Below are positions 58,558 to 64,000 of a stretch of DNA of 64,000 bases, piece by piece. The DNA is from JAWKZG01 sp041396125 (GTDB lineage Bacteria; Pseudomonadota; Gammaproteobacteria; Competibacterales; Competibacteraceae), in assembly GCA_041396125.1 (NCBI GenBank), contig JAWKZG010000014.1, positions 120,526 through 184,525 on the forward strand, given 5' to 3'. The notes under the pieces are model-generated. The model worked only from the letters and a program-made list of their open reading frames with translations. It made no database searches and was not told where the DNA came from. A program made the position numbers and the translations under genes. Each line of letters begins with the position of its first letter. The first letter of the stretch is position 1.

Positions 58558-58838
58558 AGCGAGATGCTAAGCGCGATATCTGCGCAGAACTTTTACAGTC
58601 TGTGCGAGAAATGAAAGCAGGTAAGCGCAACCGAGTACACCAAATAAAGATATCTTCGGTGATTGAAGCCCGTCAAAAAGTTGGATTGTCTCAAGCAGAA
58701 TTTGCTGAGCTGCTAGGAGTGTCAAAGCGAACGCTTCAAGACTGGGAGCAAGGTAGGCGAGAGCCGTCGGGTGCAGCGAAGTCATTACTTGAAGTTGCAA
58801 GAAAGCGGCCTGAAGTATTATTAGAAATATTTAGCTAG
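58530..58838 (+). CDS. HTH-type antitoxin (NadS/HigA-like)
   Basis: A 102-residue protein with a Cro/C1-type helix-turn-helix (ISSVIEARQKVGLSQAEFAE, LLGVSKRTLQDWEQGRREPS). The N-terminal part (residues 1-35) probably contacts the toxin. It should neutralise the upstream toxin and repress the operon through the palindrome at 58195-58213. The order toxin-antitoxin is that of higBA. The stop is 13 bases before the attC. Confidence 0.88.
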   Translation: MPKTEKELLERDAKRDICAELLQSVREMKAGKRNRVHQIKISSVIEARQKVGLSQAEFAELLGVSKRTLQDWEQGRREPSGAAKSLLEVARKRPEVLLEIFS

Positions 58839-58850
58839 CATTGAGCGCAA

Positions 58851-58951
58851 ACCTAACATCAGGTTGAGGCGGACTTTTTACAAACTGGCCCAACTTGAGT
58901 TCTGCCAGAACAGGCCAATTTGTAAAAAGCCTCTTAACCTGGGCGTTATGT
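58851..58951 (+). other. attC: attC site of cassette B5
   Basis: ACCTAAC to GTTATGT with very strong arms: AGGTTGAGGC...CTTTTTACAAA pairs with TTTGTAAAAAGCCTCTTAACCT. A textbook large attC. Confidence 0.88.
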
Positions 58952-59131
58952 GATTGTTTTATGAAATAATATCAAGAAAATGTGTACTAAAGTACCTGTG
59001 AGTGAGTTAGTCCAGCTTCCGATTACCTGGGTTAGAGGTGATGACGAATGACTTAAGACGGTGTTTAAGTCGTTAAAGTCAGGAAACTGTATCAAGCAAC
59101 CCATTAGACTACTAAATTGTGGCTGTGGAAA
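58952..59131 (+). other. start of cassette B6, truncated by the IS
   Basis: The sequence after GTTATGT runs 180 bases to the IS end without its own attC. The only start frame here (ATG near 58981, CTKVPVSELVQLPITWVRGD) ends after about 23 codons. No gene is supported. Confidence 0.5.
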
Positions 59132-60618
59132 AACCCATCTCTTTACACACAAGTCAAAAAGCCCCGATTTGCCGGGCATAGCGCAGGCCTGCGGTGAAAT
59201 CCATCACCCGCTGCAAGCCCAGCCAGAGGGTCTTTGCACCGGGCTCGCCATCGCCCTTGCGCCCTAAAAAGCCGCCCAGTCTGGCGATCATGCGCAAGGC
59301 AGCGTTGAGTGTGGGGGGCTGCTGGGGCATGGGCTGTTCGGCCAGTAAATACGCCCCCTGCCACTCCTCCTCAGCCAATACCAGGTTGACGTCCAAATCC
59401 GGCACTGTGCGTCCCAGGCGCATCAAACGGCCTATACGCCAGCTCACGATCAGATACAGCGCTATAGCCCGCTCCATGCGCGCTAACGTAGACAGTTGTA
59501 GCGCTTCGAGCCGACAGCCCTGTTTGAGAATCAAAAAAAACAGTTCGATTTCCCAGCGTGCCAGATACCAGCTGATCAGCTCCCGTGCCGCCGCCTGATG
59601 GGGGATGTCGCGATTGCTCAGTAAACGCCACAGCACCGGCTTGACGCCCGCCGGGGCCTCGATTTCCTCGGCCATTAATAAATTCACCGTGAGTGCCGGC
59701 GCATCCGTCGTGGCCGGCAGTGTCACCCGCGCCACCCGTAGGGTTTGGCGTACCCGCCGCGCCGTCCGCCCGCGACCCGCCGGCAGCTGAAAACTCACCT
59801 CACCGAGTGGGGCACTCTGCGCCACTGTCGTCCAGAGTTTATCGCCACCTTCCAGACTGCGGTTATGCCGTGCCCGGATGAGCCAATCAGCCGGGGTACC
59901 CAGCGCCTGCGCTTTATCCAGTAAGGTGCGCATGTCCGCTTCCCGATCCGCCACATACACCAACCGCGTCGCGCTCAACTCGGGCGATTGGGCTAATTCC
60001 GCGACTCGCTCGTAGCCTTCCGTCCAACGCAGACTCTCCGTCGGCCCCGCACGCTGGCCCGTCGCGTCTTTCGGCGCCCGTGCCCACATCCACGCATCCA
60101 GTACCCCCAGCGGCTCGCGCGACGGCGTCACGGCATACGTGGCGTGCAAGTACATACCCCGTTGGCTCTCGTAGCTCAACGGCCCCGCACCGGCCATCTG
60201 CCGCCCCTTGAAGTCTAGCTCCGTCGTGTCCTGCAGACACAGCACCACCGGTTGTTCACGCATCCGGGACTCACTACACGCCCAGTGGGGTGCCATGAGC
60301 GCTTCCCAGCTCAAGTCCTCTTGGCTCAGAAAGCGATACGCCGCCTGCGTCTCGGCCCAGCCGTTGCACGAGCCTGGGATACTGCTCATCGGTTTCTCCC
60401 CCAGGCGCTCTAATAGCTTCACCGCTCGTTCATTTAAACGCTTATCGCCCAAATCAATCGTGTGGAGTTCTTCGCCCGCCCAGCTCATCGCTCATGACCT
60501 CTCAGCATTTATCCAGTATTCCGTTGCAGCGTACAACAACCTTGTCAGAGGCGTCGAAACAAGAATCTATCTTGCTGTTTATTATTGAATTCTAGACTTG
60601 TGTGTAAGGAGATGGGTT
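59132..60618 (-). mobile_element. IS4-family insertion sequence
   Basis: Terminal inverted repeats AACCCATCTCTTTACACACA(AGTC) at 59132-59155 and its near-exact complement at 60595-60618 (one mismatch) bound a single transposase gene, about 1.49 kb in all. No matching direct repeat flanks the two ends, and the two sides are unrelated (cassette B6 and a metalloprotease), so a deletion or rearrangement at one end is likely. Confidence 0.85.
59154..60488 (-). CDS. IS4-family (Tn5-like) transposase
   Basis: A 444-residue DDE transposase. The N-terminus (ELHTIDLGDKRLNERAVKLL, GWAETQAAYRFLSQ) matches the Tn5-type DNA-binding domain. The first aspartate lies in VLCLQDTTELDF, the second in LVYVADREADM, and the Y-(2)-R-(3)-E-(6)-K signature in WYLARWEIELFFLILKQG. 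The frame is intact, so the element may be active. Its 3' end overlaps the inner edge of the left inverted repeat. Confidence 0.93.
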   Translation of the reverse strand: MSWAGEELHTIDLGDKRLNERAVKLLERLGEKPMSSIPGSCNGWAETQAAYRFLSQEDLSWEALMAPHWACSESRMREQPVVLCLQDTTELDFKGRQMAGAGPLSYESQRGMYLHATYAVTPSREPLGVLDAWMWARAPKDATGQRAGPTESLRWTEGYERVAELAQSPELSATRLVYVADREADMRTLLDKAQALGTPADWLIRARHNRSLEGGDKLWTTVAQSAPLGEVSFQLPAGRGRTARRVRQTLRVARVTLPATTDAPALTVNLLMAEEIEAPAGVKPVLWRLLSNRDIPHQAAARELISWYLARWEIELFFLILKQGCRLEALQLSTLARMERAIALYLIVSWRIGRLMRLGRTVPDLDVNLVLAEEEWQGAYLLAEQPMPQQPPTLNAALRMIARLGGFLGRKGDGEPGAKTLWLGLQRVMDFTAGLRYARQIGAF

Positions 60619-61338
60619 AACTGTTACTACCATCTTCATCATATGATGCAATATCTCAATAGCGAGCTTGGTCTTAATATCACACCTTATCAGTATACCG
60701 GCGGTGTGCAATGTGATCCGCACGGGCTCGATGGTAGCGATAACTCTCACTACAGCACGGGAAATGGCAGAGTTGCTTTTGGTGAAGGTGGTGTCGATGA
60801 TGCCGAGGATGCGGATGTCATTATTCACGAGCTCGGGCATGGCCTGCATGACTGGGTGACTGCAGGCGGACTCTCCCGGGTCAATGGGCTAAGCGAAGGA
60901 ATCGGCGATTTTCTGGCAAGTTCTTACTCACGTAAACTGGATAATGAAATACCGCTTTGGACTTCGGCAGATCCTGAATTTCACTGGATGTTCAGTTGGG
61001 ATGGCCATAATGAATACTGGAATGGCCGCCTGAACAATGTCACAAGAATCTATCCGGATGATCTGGTCGGCCAGGTACATACCGATGGTGAATTATGGTC
61101 GTCAACCATGATGCAGATCTGGAATGACCTTGGCCGCGACAAAACCGAGCGTGCCCATTGGGAAGGTCTGCGCATGACAGGCCCCAGCACTAACCAGGAA
61201 CAGACAGCACAAGCCGTGCTGGATGCCGCTGTTATGCTGGAGTACAGCGCCGTAGATATACAAACCATGCTGACTCATTTCTTGAACCGGGGCTACAATG
61301 TCAGTGCTAATGCCATTCTTGCAGACGGGTTCGAGTAA
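60619..61338 (+). pseudogene. zinc metalloprotease, 5' end removed at the IS
   Basis: From the IS edge the frame reads NCYYHLHHMMQYLNSELGLN without a natural start, then NGRVAFGEGGVDDAEDADVI, the zinc-binding HELGH in DVIIHELGHGLHDWV and SEGIGDFLASSYS with the third ligand. It resembles fungalysin/M4-like secreted proteases; residues before the catalytic domain (signal and propeptide) are missing. The C-terminus (NVSANAILADGFE) looks native. Truncation by IS-associated deletion is the simplest reading. Confidence 0.75.
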
Positions 61339-61419
61339 GCGAAAATCCAAGCTGCAACGTGCCCATAATGTCAGACGAAATGCCGCCGCTGAACAAAAGC
61401 GGCGGATGTTTCAATCGGC

Positions 61420-62460
61420 TCAGGAGGTGGCGAGTGTCCGAATGTGTGCCAGCAGCTCCGCCCCGCTGGAACAGTCAATAATCCATTCGCCGATTTGCGC
61501 CAGTTGTTCAGGATCGCGCAACGTCGATAGCAACGTGGCCAGCTGTTGTGCAGTATCCATGTCAAATTTATGTGCCGCTTGCCGTTGCAGCAAGCGGCGC
61601 TCTTGTTCGAGTCCCTGTTCAAGGCCCTGTTCAAGGCCCTGTTCAAGGCCCTGTTCGAGGCCCTGTTCGAGGCCCTGTTCGAGGCCTTTTTGCAATCCTT
61701 CCTGACGCCACTGTTCAGTCCACTCTTTCACACGTTCGGCTAGCATCGTTTTTACCTCATCTAATTGTTGCAGGGGCGGCAGTTCGACACCTGGTAGTCG
61801 GCCTGGCAGTAATACCCGCACGATCCACTCGCTGAACGCACGTTTGAGCCCGCTTTCCTCGCTGCTGCCCAGCCATCTGATCAACGCGTCCAGCACAGGC
61901 GGCAAATCAGCCGGTGTACGGCTGTTCTCCAGCTGAATCAGCGCCGCAACCAAATTGCGTTCACGCGGCAGCGCACTAGCGTGATGCCGCCCCACATCCA
62001 GCAGCCAATAGCGCTGGCGCGGTTGAAATGCTGCCAGCGGCTCGTTGACCGGCGTGATCAGTTCGTTCAGTTCGACCGCAGCTGTCCAGCGCGGTTCGCC
62101 ATTATAAATGACCATCGGCAATACCGGCGGGAGCTGACCTTGAGGTCCAAGCGCTTTGGTACGGATAATATCTTGATACAGTAAGCCGGTATAACTTTGC
62201 AGTCGGACGGCCATATAGGTCTCAACACTGGACTGAAATTCCAGCATCAGCAGCACATACAGCCAGTTACCGCGAAACTGTACCCGCCAAATCAAATCCT
62301 CGTGGCGCTGACGTAAATCATCACTAACGAAACTCGTCGGGAGTTTCTCTAGCGTCGAAAAATCCAACTCCTTGATCCAATCTCCGCCAACATAGCTATG
62401 CAGCAGGTCTTTAACCATCTGCGGGTACGAGAACAGTAGTTTGTAGGCGGAATCATGCAT
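61420..62460 (-). CDS. Rpn-family recombination-promoting nuclease / putative transposase
   Basis: A 346-residue protein of the PD-(D/E)xK Rpn/YhgA family: MHDSAYKLLFSYPQMVKDLL, DDLRQRHEDLIWRVQF, LYVLLMLEFQSSVETYMAVR (the E-x-Q core) and LPPVLPMVIYNGE. The C-terminal part has seven GLEQ repeats followed by a Q/E-rich coiled stretch. Rpn proteins raise recA-independent recombination. The repeat is encoded by 12-base tandem units prone to slippage. The gene is intact. Confidence 0.88.
   Translation of the reverse strand: MHDSAYKLLFSYPQMVKDLLHSYVGGDWIKELDFSTLEKLPTSFVSDDLRQRHEDLIWRVQFRGNWLYVLLMLEFQSSVETYMAVRLQSYTGLLYQDIIRTKALGPQGQLPPVLPMVIYNGEPRWTAAVELNELITPVNEPLAAFQPRQRYWLLDVGRHHASALPRERNLVAALIQLENSRTPADLPPVLDALIRWLGSSEESGLKRAFSEWIVRVLLPGRLPGVELPPLQQLDEVKTMLAERVKEWTEQWRQEGLQKGLEQGLEQGLEQGLEQGLEQGLEQGLEQERRLLQRQAAHKFDMDTAQQLATLLSTLRDPEQLAQIGEWIIDCSSGAELLAHIRTLATS
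61613..61684. repeat. 12-base tandem repeat inside the Rpn gene
   Basis: Six units of CCCTGTTCrAGG, the first three with A and the last three with G, preceded by a degenerate unit at 61601-61612. They encode GLEQ repeats on the minus strand. Confidence 0.9.
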
Positions 62461-62550
62461 CGTGAGAGTATAACCTTATTTGTTGAGCGCCAGAGTGTTA
62501 ACGACCGAGTAGCAGGCGCTCAAATCGGCACATATAACTCGCCTTTCTGT

Positions 62551-63381
62551 TTACACCATGCCGAGTCGCACAGCCCTGTCTGGTGCCGGGAAAGCATGCT
62601 CCAGCTCAGCCACGTCATCGTCACTCAGTACCAACTGCGTCGCGGCGAAGTTTTCTTTGATACGTTCCGGACGGCTGGATTTTGGAATCACCACCACGTC
62701 TTGACGCAACAGCCAGGCCAGCACAATCTGAGCGGTTGTGGCCTGGTGGCGTTCGGCAATCGTTTGCAGTGTGCTGTGGGTTAAAAGCCGACCACCTTGA
62801 TTCAGCGGGCAATACGCCATCAGCGGCACACCATGCTCCCGGCACCAGGGCAGCACTGCCCAGTCAGCCTCACGTCGGACGGGGTTGTAGAGCACCTGGT
62901 TGGCACCCAATGTCTCGATGCCAAGTTCAGCAACTTCCTGCAAATCATCGTAATCAAAGTTGCTGACACCGAAATCGCGGATTTTTCCGGCATCACGCAG
63001 TCTGGCAAAGCCTTCGAACGTTTCGGCCAGCGGAATGCTGCCGCGCCAGTGCAGCAGATAAAGATCGATGACGTCAGTGCCCAGTCGGCGCAGGCTGCGC
63101 TCGCAGGCATCGATCACGCCCTGGCGGGAAGCATTGTGCGGATAGACTTTGCTGACAATAACGGCATCGGCGCGGCGCCCCTGAATGGCTTCACCGATGA
63201 CCTCCTCGGCACCGCCCTCGCCGTACATCTCGGCAGTGTCGATAAGCTGTATGCCCAGATCCAGGGCGTAACGCAGCGCGTCGGCTTCGACCCGGCGCTG
63301 ACCGGCACGTTCGCCCATATGCCAGGTACCGAGCCCAAATGCCGGCATCTCGACACCGGCAGGCAATAAAAATGTACGCAT
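62551..63381 (-). CDS. aldo/keto reductase
   Basis: A 276-residue aldo/keto reductase with the full catalytic tetrad region: GLGTWHMGERAGQRRVEADA, DLGIQLIDTAEMYGEGGAEE (Asp, Tyr), VSKVYPHNAS (Lys) and LYLLHWRGS (His), ending VVIPKSSRPERIKENF with the NADPH-phosphate site. YeaE/YdbC-type oxidoreductases reduce carbonyls. Unlike the copy at 22.6-23.5 kb it is intact. It is monocistronic. Confidence 0.92.
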   Translation of the reverse strand: MRTFLLPAGVEMPAFGLGTWHMGERAGQRRVEADALRYALDLGIQLIDTAEMYGEGGAEEVIGEAIQGRRADAVIVSKVYPHNASRQGVIDACERSLRRLGTDVIDLYLLHWRGSIPLAETFEGFARLRDAGKIRDFGVSNFDYDDLQEVAELGIETLGANQVLYNPVRREADWAVLPWCREHGVPLMAYCPLNQGGRLLTHSTLQTIAERHQATTAQIVLAWLLRQDVVVIPKSSRPERIKENFAATQLVLSDDDVAELEHAFPAPDRAVRLGMV

Positions 63382-63445
63382 GATTATTGATTCCTTAATT
63401 TTTCGGGCGCAAAAGCATAACTGCCGTTACGCCGTGATTTTGACT

Positions 63446-63471
63446 GGATTCCCGCCGGCGCGGGAATGACG
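63446..63471. repeat. REP-like palindrome
   Basis: GGATTCCCGCCGGCGCGGGAATGACG is a near-perfect palindrome of the same family as the repeats at 10019-10045 and 21804-21827. Confidence 0.6.
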
Positions 63472-63545
63472 AATTGGCAATGGAAATGACGGGGAAAGGA
63501 CGAGCATGACAGCAATAAACAATGTGGGTTTATGCGCTTATTGTA

Positions 63546-63896
63546 TTAAGTCACAGTAGGCCGCCACCCCAGAATGATGATCACCATGCCAAGCAGTGTG
63601 ATGCTCGCACCCAGCCAGTCCAGCGCGGACAGTTTCACGCCGTCCACAAGCCTGAGCCAGACCAAAGCAGTCACAACGTAAATGCCTCCATAAGCGGCAT
63701 ACACCCGGCCACTGGCCGCCGGATGCAGTGTTAGCAGCCAGACAAACAGTGCCAGACTGGCCGCCGCCGGAACTAATAACCAGATCGACCCGTCTTTTCG
63801 CAGCCATAAATACGGCAGAAAACAGCCGGTAATTTCAGCCAGCGCCGTTGCCGTAAATAGCCCGATCGTTTTCAGTAACCAGGTCGTTTGTTCCAT
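63546..63896 (-). CDS. ynfA: YnfA (UPF0060) family membrane protein
   Basis: A 116-residue protein with four membrane helices and the UPF0060 motif set: TALAEITGCFLPYLWLRKDG, GRVYAAYGGIYVVTALVWLR and DWLGASITLLGMVIIILGWR. YnfA is a small multidrug-resistance-like efflux protein; substrates here are unknown. It is monocistronic on the minus strand. Confidence 0.9.
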   Translation of the reverse strand: MEQTTWLLKTIGLFTATALAEITGCFLPYLWLRKDGSIWLLVPAAASLALFVWLLTLHPAASGRVYAAYGGIYVVTALVWLRLVDGVKLSALDWLGASITLLGMVIIILGWRPTVT

Positions 63897-63922
63897 TAGC
63901 GGATAAATGCAAGCTCAGGGTT

Positions 63923-64000
63923 TTAATACCGGGCGCGCCGGACAGCTCTGACCAGCAGCCCCCGAACAATTTCGGCCAGCCAGCCCGCCGCCAGTGCAAG
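63923..64000 (-). CDS. C-terminal end of an unidentified protein (5' part outside window)
   Basis: The minus strand is open from the window edge for 25 codons (LALAAGWLAEIVRGLLVRAV...ARY) to a TAA at 63923-63925. Too short to identify; it may be the end of a membrane protein or a chance frame. Confidence 0.3.
   Translation of the reverse strand, partial: LALAAGWLAEIVRGLLVRAVRRARY

Noticed and set aside
61613..61684. Regular 12-base repeats that could be taken for a CRISPR array
   Set aside because: The units are contiguous without spacers and lie in frame inside the Rpn gene, encoding GLEQ.

Overview
The window looks like chromosomal DNA of a heterotrophic gammaproteobacterium. This rests on the protein styles (malate synthase G, Xsc, ETF-ubiquinone oxidoreductase, tripartite tricarboxylate and Liv/Dpp-type transporters, YccA-like BI-1, YnfA) and on a proteobacterial-type integron integrase; no rRNA or other decisive marker is present. 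Most of it is moderately GC-rich metabolic chromosome. Two stretches (about 10.2-22.3 kb and 53.2-61.3 kb) are different: lower GC, full of broken genes, gene cassettes and mobile elements.

Layout: 0-10 kb carries a MocA-like fragment, ParA, a patatin, an AIG2-like protein, an exported MsrB/MsrA pair, malate synthase G, a family III CoA-transferase and sulfoacetaldehyde acetyltransferase. 10.2-13.2 kb is a graveyard (azoreductase, LysR and F420-reductase-like pseudogenes) beside an intact deaminase, followed by an SDR/LysR divergent pair. 15.3-21.75 kb is integron array A: an integrase remnant, an attI-like site and seven cassettes delimited by attC sites. 22.5-53.1 kb returns to chromosome: a livHMGF operon, an SPFH/zinc-ribbon pair, an enolase-superfamily enzyme, a tctCBA + HMG-CoA-lyase-like + CoA-transferase operon, a RidA/creatininase/Dpp-type ABC operon, PPTase, BI-1, ETF-QO and a divergent fused beta-oxidation-like protein. 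53.2-59.1 kb is integron array B: an integrase pseudogene with an amber codon and 3' truncation, a second attI-like site related to the first, and at least five cassettes, one attC being interrupted by a group IIC intron. An IS4-family element closes the array and abuts a truncated metalloprotease. 61.4-64 kb has an Rpn-type nuclease gene, an aldo/keto reductase and YnfA.

The most interesting content is the pair of related integron platforms about 38 kb apart in the same orientation, both with a dead or missing integrase. Their cassette payload is enriched in immunity- or conflict-like genes: a SEFIR/TIR protein, a SLOG-domain protein with four membrane segments, HNH-like and PD-(D/E)xK-like proteins, a toxin-antitoxin pair, an AAC(3)-I-like acetyltransferase and an orphan MreB-subdomain-like protein. 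Cassette borders are supported by reading: the core at the start of most cassettes is the reverse complement, or nearly so, of the core at its end.

Caution: several otherwise sound chromosomal genes (tctC, HMG-CoA lyase-like, dppB-like, an epimerase, ridA) carry single-base frameshifts or a nonsense codon. Some of these may be consensus errors rather than real decay.
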